Source of the DNA: JAIRLS01 sp031551455
GTDB lineage: Bacteria; Bacteroidota; Bacteroidia; Bacteroidales; UBA4181
Direction: 5' to 3'
Length of the DNA stretch: 32,950 bases
Assembly (NCBI GenBank): GCA_031551455.1
Contig: JAVBNP010000272.1
Coordinates: 1 to 32,950 of the forward strand
Both the position numbers and the translations under genes were made by a program. This document shows, in pieces, positions 23,606-31,447 of the stretch. Under the pieces are notes generated by a model. The model was not told the origin of the DNA. It saw only the letters and a list, made by a program, of their open reading frames with translations, and did no database searches. Each line of letters begins with the position of its first letter. Within the stretch, counting starts at the first letter, position 1.

Positions 23606-23758
23606 GTGAAGAAAAAGGCGATAAATGATCCGAATAAATTTACTAAAGACCAAATAAACGCGGAAGTAAACGTACTGCAACCAGAAGTAGAAGTACTAAG
23701 GTGGAAGTACGTTTGCGGAAAACAAAAGCAAATAGTTAAAAGAACAGGACGGGTGTGA
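23606..23758 (+). CDS. Possible 50-residue leader ORF (GTG start)
   Basis: From GTG 23606 a frame runs 50 codons to TGA at 23756-23758. The peptide is Lys-rich (begins VKKKAINDPNKF, ends KQKQIVKRTGRV) and matches nothing I recognise. No ATG is available. The stop lies in the loop of the terminator at 23743-23779, so a translating ribosome would cover the 5' arm of that hairpin. An inverted repeat AAACGTACT/AGTACGTTT (23668-23676, 23706-23714) lies inside it. It may be a leader peptide, a remnant or chance. Confidence 0.25.
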   Translation: MKKKAINDPNKFTKDQINAEVNVLQPEVEVLRWKYVCGKQKQIVKRTGRV

Positions 23759-23789
23759 TAAAAGAGCATTCGTCCTGTTTGTTTTGTTT
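23743..23789 (+). terminator. Leader terminator upstream of the glycan genes
   Basis: AACAGGACG (23743-23751) pairs perfectly with CGTCCTGTT (23771-23779) across a 19-nt loop, followed by the T-rich TGTTTTGTTT. It sits between upxY and the first glycan gene, where an antiterminated operon would carry its control terminator. Confidence 0.75.
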
Positions 23790-23805
23790 AAAATATAGGA
23801 ATATT

Positions 23806-23943
23806 TTGGAAACTAAAATTATACAGTTACCCAAAATTTTGGATGAGCGAGGAAATCTTTCTTTTATTGAAGGAGAATAATTGGAAAGCAACTGCCTTTA
23901 TGAAATAAGGCAGATATATCAAATATTATGTTATTTTAAATAA
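23806..23943 (+). pseudogene. Decayed N-terminal fragment of an FdtA/QdtA-like sugar ketoisomerase
   Basis: From TTG 23806 the frame reads METKIIQLPKILDERGNL, then SFIEGE, then TAA (23878-23880). This is the N-terminal signature of WxcM-like dTDP-4-oxo-6-deoxyglucose 3,4-ketoisomerases (LPKxxDxRGNLSFIE). After the stop the same frame continues with CLYEIRQIYQI, which resembles the next family segment (IPFEIKRVYWIY), before a second stop at 23941-23943. Everything after about residue 45 is missing. The remnant suggests a past amino-deoxysugar pathway gene lost during reshuffling of the locus. It is also possible that the short frame is still translated. Confidence 0.6.
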
Positions 23944-23950
23944 GGTAATT

Positions 23951-24667
23951 ATGTTAAGAAAAATCAAAAAAATGGTACGAACTCATTTGGGAATCGATAA
24001 AAATGAGATATGGGTACAAGAAATATACTGGGCTCAAGTATTTAACTTTGCTATCAGAGACTCTCAATGGTTAGTCAAAACAAATTTCAACGCCGGCAGG
24101 TGGGCTTTGGGGTTTCCGGCACTTTATATTTTATATCGGGTATTAAATGATGTTAAACCACAATCAATTATTGAATTCGGTCTTGGCGAAAGCACCAAAA
24201 TGACATATCAATATATTCAATCATTTCCCGATACGCAGCTTCAAGTTATAGAACAGGATCAAGAATGGCTTGATTTTTTTGCCAACGAAATCTATGATGT
24301 CAAAACAAATGTCAAAATTTTACCTTTGGGTAAAAACCATATTGAGGGATACGAAACAAATGTATATTTAAATCTAATCGAAAATATATCCGGACGAAAA
24401 TATGATTTGGTATTGGTTGATGGGCCTTTCGGCTCTTCAAACTATTCGCGAAGCCAATTGATCGATATCATTGAACATAATCTATTGGAAAAAGACTTTG
24501 TCATTTTGCTTGACGATTATAACCGTACCGGAGAACAACAAACTGCCACAAAGTGCTTGGATTTATTGAACAAAAAGGGTATTACATATCATACCGGAAT
24601 ATATCAAGGGGCAAAAAGTATGTTTATCATTTGCTCCGAAAAGTATAAATATTTAAAGTCTCTATAA
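23951..24667 (+). CDS. Methyltransferase-like protein of a glycan cluster
   Basis: This is a 238-residue soluble protein with a probable Rossmann-like SAM-dependent methyltransferase fold. SIIEFGLGESTKMTYQYI (about 71-88) looks like motif I, LQVIEQDQEW like the acidic strand-2 end, and YDLVLVDGPFGSSNYSRSQ like motif IV. FVILLDDYNRTGEQQ and ITYHTGIYQGAKSMFII fill the later strands. The N-terminal 65 residues (ending ALGFPALYILYRVL) are unlike the usual core. It could methylate a glycan or a sugar nucleotide, but no close family is recognised and catalysis is unproven. It is the first intact gene after the leader, 87 nt before the flippase. Confidence 0.65.
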   Translation: MLRKIKKMVRTHLGIDKNEIWVQEIYWAQVFNFAIRDSQWLVKTNFNAGRWALGFPALYILYRVLNDVKPQSIIEFGLGESTKMTYQYIQSFPDTQLQVIEQDQEWLDFFANEIYDVKTNVKILPLGKNHIEGYETNVYLNLIENISGRKYDLVLVDGPFGSSNYSRSQLIDIIEHNLLEKDFVILLDDYNRTGEQQTATKCLDLLNKKGITYHTGIYQGAKSMFIICSEKYKYLKSL

Positions 24668-24754
24668 ATTTTTGCTTCTAATAGCCTAGTCTTTAGCAAC
24701 ATATTATTCAAAAATTATCGAGAATAAGCAAAAGTGCTATAGAGAAATGTTACA

Positions 24755-26224
24755 ATGTCGTTAAAGCAACAAGGAATTAATGCTGCCAAATGGAGTTTTT
24801 TAGGGACAATTATTAGTCCCTTGAAGAATTTTATTGTTTCATTATTTTTGGCGCGATTACTTTCTCCCGACGATTTTGGTGTTATAGGAATGTCCATGGC
24901 ATTTGTCGGCATCATTGACGGATTGGTAGACTTTGGTATGGGCTCAGCTTTAATGCAAAAGCAAAATACTACAGAAGAACAAAAAAATACTGTTTTTTAT
25001 GTAAACATGCTGATGGGATTAATATTATCAATTTGCATGTTTTGTTCGGCAGGAATAATTTCGAATTATTTTGAGATGCCGATTGTAAAGCCCGTAACCC
25101 AAGTACTCTCTTTGATTTTCATTCTCAAAGGATTTAACTGTGTTCAAAATGCTCAAATGAAGAAGGAATTGAATTTTAAAACCCCATTTGTGGCAGGATT
25201 GACAGGCGGGATTATTTCCGGAATTGCAGGTATTGTATTGGCTTTTCTCGGCTGTGGAGTTTGGAGCCTTGTGACATCTCAACTGCTTGGGAATATAATT
25301 ACAACAATCTTTATTTGGGGCCATTCGAAATGGAGGCCTCAAATAATTTTTAATCTCGGTTCCATTAAGGAATTATGGCAGTTTGGCTATAAACTTTCAT
25401 TAACCCAACTGATTGAAGTCGGCGTTAATCGCTTAGACACATTTATGATTGGTCGAGCTTTTTCTGCTGCAACGTTAGGTTATTATTACAGAGCCGGCTC
25501 TTTGAACCAACTTGTGATACAATATTCTTATTCGTCGTTCGGCTCGGTACTATTTCCGATGTTCAGTAAGATACAACATGATTATGCGTTAGTAAAGGAT
25601 TCTTTGGAAAAATTATTACATCTGATTTCATTTTCATTGTTCGGACTATCTGGTTTTATGTACTTATTTGCATCAGACATTATTTCCGTTGTTTTTTCCG
25701 ATAAATGGTTACCGGCTGTGCCTTTTTTCAAGATTATGGCTATTTTTTCTTTTACGATTCCGTTTGACCGACTTTATTATTCCATACTTCAAGGTTTAGG
25801 AAAGTCTTCGGAAATTCTAAAAATCAGAATCATTGCTAAATCCATCTATATTATAGCTTTGTTTCTCGGGCTTCAAATGGGAGTGTACGGAGTCGTTTTT
25901 GGTGTTTATTTTTCCCACTTCGTTCAATATATGATGATGGCATTTCAAATTCAAAAAACGATCGATTATCCACTCTTGCGCCAATTAAGATTATTGATAA
26001 TATACGCCTTCATTCCCGTAATTCTCATATTGGGATTCAATCTGTGTCCGTTTTCTTTTTCCCCAATTATGAATATTATCATAAAAGGTGGTATTTTTTC
26101 ATTACTTTATTTTCTGGCTAACAAGCTTTTAAATAACATGGGATTAGATTTGATTACAGGTGTTATTAAGGAGCAGCTTAGAAAGATCTTTCCGAATCAA
26201 AATTTATTTTTTCACAAAAATTAA
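24755..26224 (+). CDS. Polysaccharide flippase (Wzx/MOP superfamily, WzxC-like)
   Basis: This is a 489-residue inner-membrane protein with about 12-14 hydrophobic spans. It begins MSLKQQGINAAKWSFLGTII and contains LARLLSPDDFGVIGMSMAF and GLVDFGMGSALMQ, typical of Polysacc_synt_3 proteins. It should move lipid-linked glycan repeat units to the periplasmic face for polymerisation. Together with the Wzy-like gene at 31444 it makes the locus a Wzx/Wzy-type pathway. The C-terminal section is rich in Phe and Ile and ends in a short basic tail. The next gene starts 12 nt after the stop, so they are co-transcribed. Confidence 0.9.
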   Translation: MSLKQQGINAAKWSFLGTIISPLKNFIVSLFLARLLSPDDFGVIGMSMAFVGIIDGLVDFGMGSALMQKQNTTEEQKNTVFYVNMLMGLILSICMFCSAGIISNYFEMPIVKPVTQVLSLIFILKGFNCVQNAQMKKELNFKTPFVAGLTGGIISGIAGIVLAFLGCGVWSLVTSQLLGNIITTIFIWGHSKWRPQIIFNLGSIKELWQFGYKLSLTQLIEVGVNRLDTFMIGRAFSAATLGYYYRAGSLNQLVIQYSYSSFGSVLFPMFSKIQHDYALVKDSLEKLLHLISFSLFGLSGFMYLFASDIISVVFSDKWLPAVPFFKIMAIFSFTIPFDRLYYSILQGLGKSSEILKIRIIAKSIYIIALFLGLQMGVYGVVFGVYFSHFVQYMMMAFQIQKTIDYPLLRQLRLLIIYAFIPVILILGFNLCPFSFSPIMNIIIKGGIFSLLYFLANKLLNNMGLDLITGVIKEQLRKIFPNQNLFFHKN

Positions 26225-26236
26225 ATTTCCCTGGAA

Positions 26237-27190
26237 ATGCCATACAACCCTAAAGTATCCATAGTTATACCATTATACAATTCGGCAGAATTTATTGAAG
26301 AGACAATTCAGTCTTGTTTAAATCAAACATATAAAAATATTGAGATTATTATTGTTGATGATGATTCAACTGACAGTTCTTATGAAATCGCAAGATCATA
26401 CGAATCGAATATTGTAACTGTTTATCGACAAAAAAACGGCGGTGCGTGTCGTGCTCGAAATTTGGCCTTTGAATCGTGTTTAGGGGAATATATTCAATAT
26501 TTAGATGCTGATGATTTAATTTCATCCGATAAAATAGAAAAACAACTTGCTTTATTGGTCAAATCGGGTGCAAAAATAGCAAGTTGCAAATGGATAAAGT
26601 TCAAAGATACATTATGTGAACAAAACTATATAGATGAAACCGACCATCAACTCCAACAAGATTTAAATGCACGTGATTATATTCTTAAAATGCAGATGAC
26701 AGCAGTGCATTCTTGGCTCACACATAGAGATTTAATTTATAAAGCAGGTCCATGGAATGAACGTATTACCATTGGGCAAGATGGCGAGTTTTTCACAAGG
26801 GTAGCAGTAAATACCAATATAATAAAATATGCGCTTGAGCCGATTGCATATTATAGAATCAGAACTACCGGAAATAATTCCATTTCATCAAAATATGATT
26901 CAACTGGAGGCCGCAGAGCAAATTTTTTTACGATTTCAGAAGTCGAAAAAACCATAAAAAAACATTATGTTAATGACAAATCTTTTAACACATACATAGC
27001 AAACCGATATCAGAATTTTATTTTTCGCACTTATCCGTTTGAAAAAGATTTATTGTCAAAAGCGACGCAAAAAATTAAAGAACACGGCGGTTCTGACATA
27101 AAATTTGAATACAAAGGGAAATCCGGGGTGTTGCAGAAGATGATCGGATGGAAAGTTGTTAAACGATTAAAAACTTTCTTGAAGTCATGA
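26237..27190 (+). CDS. Family 2 glycosyltransferase (GT-A)
   Basis: This is a 317-residue cytoplasmic or membrane-associated enzyme. The GT2 nucleotide-binding part is clear: VSIVIPLYNSAEFIEETIQSCLNQ, IIIVDDDSTDSS, NGGACRARNLA and the DxD motif in YLDADDLI (Asp90, Asp92). The later WNERITIGQDGEFFTRVAV segment is the acceptor-side motif with the likely catalytic acid (QDGEF). The transferred sugar cannot be told. The gene overlaps the next by 4 nt (ATGA). Confidence 0.92.
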   Translation: MPYNPKVSIVIPLYNSAEFIEETIQSCLNQTYKNIEIIIVDDDSTDSSYEIARSYESNIVTVYRQKNGGACRARNLAFESCLGEYIQYLDADDLISSDKIEKQLALLVKSGAKIASCKWIKFKDTLCEQNYIDETDHQLQQDLNARDYILKMQMTAVHSWLTHRDLIYKAGPWNERITIGQDGEFFTRVAVNTNIIKYALEPIAYYRIRTTGNNSISSKYDSTGGRRANFFTISEVEKTIKKHYVNDKSFNTYIANRYQNFIFRTYPFEKDLLSKATQKIKEHGGSDIKFEYKGKSGVLQKMIGWKVVKRLKTFLKS

Positions 27191-28350
27191 ATTTGCTTTT
27201 TCTTACCGATTGGTCATTGTCAAATCCCAACCTTCGTTCGGGGGTGCCATTTAATATAGCTCGGGCATTTGAACAAAATAACATCATTCCGCATGAGTTT
27301 TTTTTGTCTCCTTCGCGTGGAAATGTATACCAAAAGATTATATCCAAATTTCACCAAATTTATTACAATAAAGTATTCAAAGGAAGGCATGGTTTATGGG
27401 ATGCCAATTATGAATCATTTAAATCAAAAGAAGCTGCACGAATTGTCAGAAAAGAAGTAAGGTATAGAAGTCCCGATGCTTTATTTTCAATAAAAGTTGC
27501 CGATTTTGCGTTTTTAAGAACGGACATTCCATGTTATCTGTGGATTGATAATACATATGATACATATATCAATACACCACATCAACCTTCTATTTCGAAA
27601 AAATTATATGATCAAATAATCCGAACGGAAAATGAATCGATGCATAAATGTACCCTTATATTCACTGCAAGTAACTGGCTAAAACAACACATTGTGACAA
27701 ATTATCACATACCCGAAGAAAATTTGATGGTGGTGGAAAGAGGTGCTTCATTTTTCGGATTCTCCGCTATGGAAGAAATGTTAAATAATTTTCATCAAAA
27801 AGTTCATGACCACTGCGAATTATTATTTATCAATACCTCATGGAAACGTAAAGGCGGCGATAAGGTAATAGCAACCTGCCGGGAATTGAAATCAAAGAAT
27901 TTTCCTTTTATTCTGCATATTGCGGGAACAGAGCCGCCCGATGATGCTATAAACGGACTCGAGGATCATATTATTTTTCATGGGCGATTACGACAAAATA
28001 ATCTGGAAGAATCAAAAAAGCTTCGAGCATTATTTTCCGAATCTCATTTTTTGTTTGTGCCGACATTAGCTGACGGCTTCGGAATCGTATATGCGGAAGC
28101 GGCTTCGTTCGGATTGCCTGCCATTGCAACAGATATCATGGGGGTTGAAAGTTCCGTGGTTAATAACGTAACCGGTTACAGGTTTCCGATAGATACTTCG
28201 CCCGACGAATATGCCCGATATATCGAAAAATATTTTAATGACCATTCAAAATATCAACAACTTTCCGGTTCTGCTTACCAATATGCTTTGGAAAAATTTG
28301 TTTGGGTAAAAAATGTAAAAAAAATCATCAACCGAATTACTACCAATTGA
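27187..28350 (+). CDS. Family 4 glycosyltransferase (GT-B)
   Basis: This is a 387-residue enzyme with a GT-B fold. The C-terminal domain has LLFINTSWKRKGGDKVIATCRELK, ILHIAGTEPPDDAINGL, HIIFHGRL and FLFVPTLADGFGIVYAEAASFGLPAIATD. This last part carries the EX7E element, but the first acid is Asp296 rather than Glu; the second is Glu304. The N-terminal acceptor domain starts NLLFLTDWSLSNPN. The start codon overlaps the previous gene by 4 nt, indicating translational coupling. Donor and acceptor are unknown. Confidence 0.9.
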   Translation: MNLLFLTDWSLSNPNLRSGVPFNIARAFEQNNIIPHEFFLSPSRGNVYQKIISKFHQIYYNKVFKGRHGLWDANYESFKSKEAARIVRKEVRYRSPDALFSIKVADFAFLRTDIPCYLWIDNTYDTYINTPHQPSISKKLYDQIIRTENESMHKCTLIFTASNWLKQHIVTNYHIPEENLMVVERGASFFGFSAMEEMLNNFHQKVHDHCELLFINTSWKRKGGDKVIATCRELKSKNFPFILHIAGTEPPDDAINGLEDHIIFHGRLRQNNLEESKKLRALFSESHFLFVPTLADGFGIVYAEAASFGLPAIATDIMGVESSVVNNVTGYRFPIDTSPDEYARYIEKYFNDHSKYQQLSGSAYQYALEKFVWVKNVKKIINRITTN

Positions 28351-28407
28351 TTACAACAACAAAGAGCTTCTCAAACTTTTAAATATTTAGAGGGTAAAAT
28401 TGCAAAA

Positions 28408-29253
28408 ATGAATTCACCTTTTTTTTCTGTTATTATTCCTACCTGCAATCGAAACGATCTATTGGCATTGTGTTTGGAAAGGTTAACACCGGGGCCGGGG
28501 TCTCAAACAATAAAATCCGAGGAATATGAGGTTGTCGTTACGGATGATGGAAAAGAAGGAAGTAATGCATGTGATTTTATAATCCGACATCACCCTGGCG
28601 TAAAATGGACAAAAGGGCCTCAAAAAGGTCCCGCCGGAAATCGAAACAACGGCGCAGCGTCGGCAAGAGGAGAATGGTTGGTTTTTTTTGATGATGATTG
28701 TGTCCCAGATCACAATGTTTTGGAAGAGTATTGGAAAGCCATTGATTCAAATAACGATATAAAAGTGTTTGAAGGTCGGGTATATGTTGACCGACTAAAA
28801 CAATCCATGGCGGAAACAGCTCCCGTCAACGAAACCGGAGGTTTTTTGTGGACATGTAATTGTGCCATAAAAAAAGATTTGTTTATAGAATTAAACGGAT
28901 TTGATGAGGAATATTACACGGCTATGGAAGATGTTGACTTTAGGGTACGGCTGGAAAAAGCGGGGATAGAATATCGTTTTGTGAAAAGTGCTTCAGTCTT
29001 GCATCCATGGAGAACAACTAAAAGTGGAAAAGATGGGTGGAAAACTAATAATGGATATATGCAATCCATGTTTCTATTTTTAAAAAAACATCCAGACCAA
29101 AAATTAAAATATAATAAAAAGTATTATTTAAAATCTTTATTAAGATATATCATATATGAATTTATTGTAGGAGGTGTGAAATATAAAGGAAAAGGAATTG
29201 TTCATGCATTCCATCATATTGTGTATCACTTAAAAATGATTATATCGGTATAA
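28408..29253 (+). CDS. Family 2 glycosyltransferase (GT-A)
   Basis: This is a 281-residue GT2 enzyme: FSVIIPTCNRNDLL at the start, VVVTDDGKEGS, GPAGNRNNGAASARGEWLVFFDDDC (DDD at 95-97) and FDEEYYTAMEDVDFRVRLEKAG, the usual second acid motif. The C-terminal part is basic with short hydrophobic segments, so it may be membrane-associated. A 57-nt gap separates it from the preceding gene and 6 nt from the next one. Sugar specificity is unknown. Confidence 0.92.
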   Translation: MNSPFFSVIIPTCNRNDLLALCLERLTPGPGSQTIKSEEYEVVVTDDGKEGSNACDFIIRHHPGVKWTKGPQKGPAGNRNNGAASARGEWLVFFDDDCVPDHNVLEEYWKAIDSNNDIKVFEGRVYVDRLKQSMAETAPVNETGGFLWTCNCAIKKDLFIELNGFDEEYYTAMEDVDFRVRLEKAGIEYRFVKSASVLHPWRTTKSGKDGWKTNNGYMQSMFLFLKKHPDQKLKYNKKYYLKSLLRYIIYEFIVGGVKYKGKGIVHAFHHIVYHLKMIISV

Positions 29254-29259
29254 AGGCTT

Positions 29260-30438
29260 ATGAAAATCCTTTTCCTTTGCGGTTCTTTAGAACCCGGTAA
29301 AGATGGCGTAGGTGATTATACGCGCCGGTTGGTCGGAGAATTGATTCGACAGGGGCATGAAATATCGATCATTGCGTTGAATGATAAATACATTGACGCA
29401 ATTTTTCAAACGAAACAAGAGTCAGGGGGAACGATGATCGAGATTATTCGCTTTCCAGCAATTTTATCCGATAAGGAACGTTATCGTCATGCGGAAAAAT
29501 ACATTAATCAATACTTACCTAATTGGGTAAGTCTGCAATATGTACCATACTCATATAACAAATATGGTTTGGCGTGGTCAATTTTGATGTTGCATAAAAA
29601 AATTAAAAAGCAAGGAATTAAATTTTGCGTAACGGTGCATGAACCTTTTGTACGCATAGATGACAGCAAAAACCCCATACATGTTTTAATCGCTTTATTG
29701 CAAAAGATCATTTTGAGAAAAATTTTGCGACCGAGTTGTTTTGTAATGACTTCCATATCACACTATGGTAGATTATTGAATAATAACAATAAAAATATTG
29801 TCATTAATCGAATCCCACCCAACATTGTACCTGTTTTTATTCCACTGGAAGTTCGGAAAATAAAAAAAGAAAAATTACTCAACCAAATGAATGTCTCAAA
29901 GCTGATTATGATTTTTGGGGATAGAAATACCGATAGTGTTATCGCTGCAATTGAACGAATAAATCAGGACAATCAAAATAAAATAGGTATTCTTATTGTT
30001 GGTAAGGTATCTAAAAGCAACATTGATAAGCACTTTATTCACTATACCGGGTTTTTATCGGAGGTTGATGTATCCTGTCATTTGCAAATGGCCGATTTAT
30101 TTGTATTACCAGAACGTGTATATAAAAATAACCGCGGAGGCGCTTCTTTCAAAAGCGGAGCATTAGCAGCGGCATTGGCAACCCCGTTACCAGTGATGTC
30201 GTCTTTGGGTGACATGACCGAAACGCCTCCTTTGATACATGGTGAAAATATTTGGTTTACAGATTTTAACAACCCAAAACGGCTAAAAAATGATATCCTT
30301 TATTTGCTTAATGATCCTGTTTTATTGGACAGCATAAAACTAGGAGCCAGACAATTGTATAAAGAATATTTGAATTGGGAAGTAATCACACGCAAATATT
30401 CGGATAATATTTTATCGGTAGAGAAAAGTGACAAGTAA
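29260..30438 (+). CDS. GT-B glycosyltransferase, family 4-like (divergent)
   Basis: This is a 392-residue protein. The N-terminus MKILFLCGSLEPGKDGVGDYTRRLVGEL is typical of GT4 enzymes that start with a glycine loop after the first strand. The C-terminal half has IGILIVGKVSKSN, HYTGFLSEVDVSCHLQMADLFVLP and GALAAALATPLPVMSSLGDM. The usual EX7E pair is not obvious: the segment PERVYKNNRGGASFKSGALAAAL takes its place. It is therefore either a divergent member or one with altered catalysis. The stop overlaps the GTG start of the next gene by 11 nt. Confidence 0.82.
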   Translation: MKILFLCGSLEPGKDGVGDYTRRLVGELIRQGHEISIIALNDKYIDAIFQTKQESGGTMIEIIRFPAILSDKERYRHAEKYINQYLPNWVSLQYVPYSYNKYGLAWSILMLHKKIKKQGIKFCVTVHEPFVRIDDSKNPIHVLIALLQKIILRKILRPSCFVMTSISHYGRLLNNNNKNIVINRIPPNIVPVFIPLEVRKIKKEKLLNQMNVSKLIMIFGDRNTDSVIAAIERINQDNQNKIGILIVGKVSKSNIDKHFIHYTGFLSEVDVSCHLQMADLFVLPERVYKNNRGGASFKSGALAAALATPLPVMSSLGDMTETPPLIHGENIWFTDFNNPKRLKNDILYLLNDPVLLDSIKLGARQLYKEYLNWEVITRKYSDNILSVEKSDK

Positions 30439-31447
30439 CCATAGATACAAAATCACGGTTATCGCTCCAATATTCTTTCCGTCATACGGCGGTATGGAGC
30501 AAGTCGCAGGACTGTTGGCTAATTATTGGTCAGATGATCATGAAGTTGCAATTGTTACTGATACCCCAGCCGGGAATGATACCTCCCAATACCCTTATAA
30601 AGTTTTTCGTTCGTTGCCTAAACTTAAGTTATTGAAACTACTGAAAGATTCGAATATTATTGTTGTTCACGGTTTGTCCTTGAAATATGTGCCATATATA
30701 TGGCTGGTCAGACATAAAGTATTTATAGTACATCATACGTATTATCAGCGTAATTTGCATGGCAAGCAAAATCAGTTGGATAAGCTTAAATTATTTATTT
30801 TGCGTTTTTTCCATAATATAAGTGTCAGTCATGCTTTGGCTAATCGGTTAACCGTATCATCGAAAGTAATACATAATCCGTATAATGATGATATATTTTT
30901 CCGCGACGAAACACCAAAGTCTAAGGATGTAATTTTTGCCGGCAGATTAGTATCCGATAAAGGATGTATCACTTTATTACAAGCACTGTTTCATTTAAAA
31001 AAAAAGGCAATCCCTCTATTATGTACTATTGTCGGGGATGGTAAGGAAAACCATATACTGAAAGAATACGTATTAAAAAACGAGTTTACCGACAGGATTG
31101 TTTTCAAGGGGGCATTGAATCAGATACAACTTGCGGAAGAACTTCGTAAACATAAAATAATGGTTGTGCCTTCAATATGGGAAGAGCCTTTTGGGTTAGT
31201 AGTTTTGGAAGGGTTAGCGTGCGGTTGCCGTATGATTGTATCCGATAAGGGCGGGCTTCCGGAAGCCCTAGATGGTTTCGGAAATCTTTTTCAAGCAGGA
31301 AACGATATCCAATTGGCCGATATCTTGGAAAAAGAATTGAAGAAAAAACCAGAACCAAATGCTGATCCATTAAGAAAATATTTGAAAACTCATTCCGCCT
31401 CTCAAGTAGCGGAAACTTATATTCGATATTTTGAATCTTCGTTATGA
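30428..31447 (+). CDS. Family 4 glycosyltransferase (GT-B)
   Basis: This is a 339-residue enzyme starting at GTG 30428, inside the end of the upstream gene. It shows a complete GT4 layout: VIAPIFFPSYGGMEQVAGLLANYW, ISVSHALANRL, VIFAGRLVSDKGCITLLQAL, TIVGDGKEN, IVFKGALNQIQLAEELRKHKIMVVPSIWEEPFGLVVLEGLACG. The EX7E motif (EPFGLVVLE) is intact. Coupling to both neighbours by overlaps (11 nt upstream, 4 nt downstream) places it in the same operon. The donor sugar is unknown. Confidence 0.92.
   Translation: MTSNHRYKITVIAPIFFPSYGGMEQVAGLLANYWSDDHEVAIVTDTPAGNDTSQYPYKVFRSLPKLKLLKLLKDSNIIVVHGLSLKYVPYIWLVRHKVFIVHHTYYQRNLHGKQNQLDKLKLFILRFFHNISVSHALANRLTVSSKVIHNPYNDDIFFRDETPKSKDVIFAGRLVSDKGCITLLQALFHLKKKAIPLLCTIVGDGKENHILKEYVLKNEFTDRIVFKGALNQIQLAEELRKHKIMVVPSIWEEPFGLVVLEGLACGCRMIVSDKGGLPEALDGFGNLFQAGNDIQLADILEKELKKKPEPNADPLRKYLKTHSASQVAETYIRYFESSL

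Noticed and set aside
23569..23769. A 66-codon minus-strand frame in the upxY leader
   Set aside because: Its start lies in the terminator hairpin, its translation is a low-complexity Phe/Ser/Thr string, and the plus-strand signals explain the region better.
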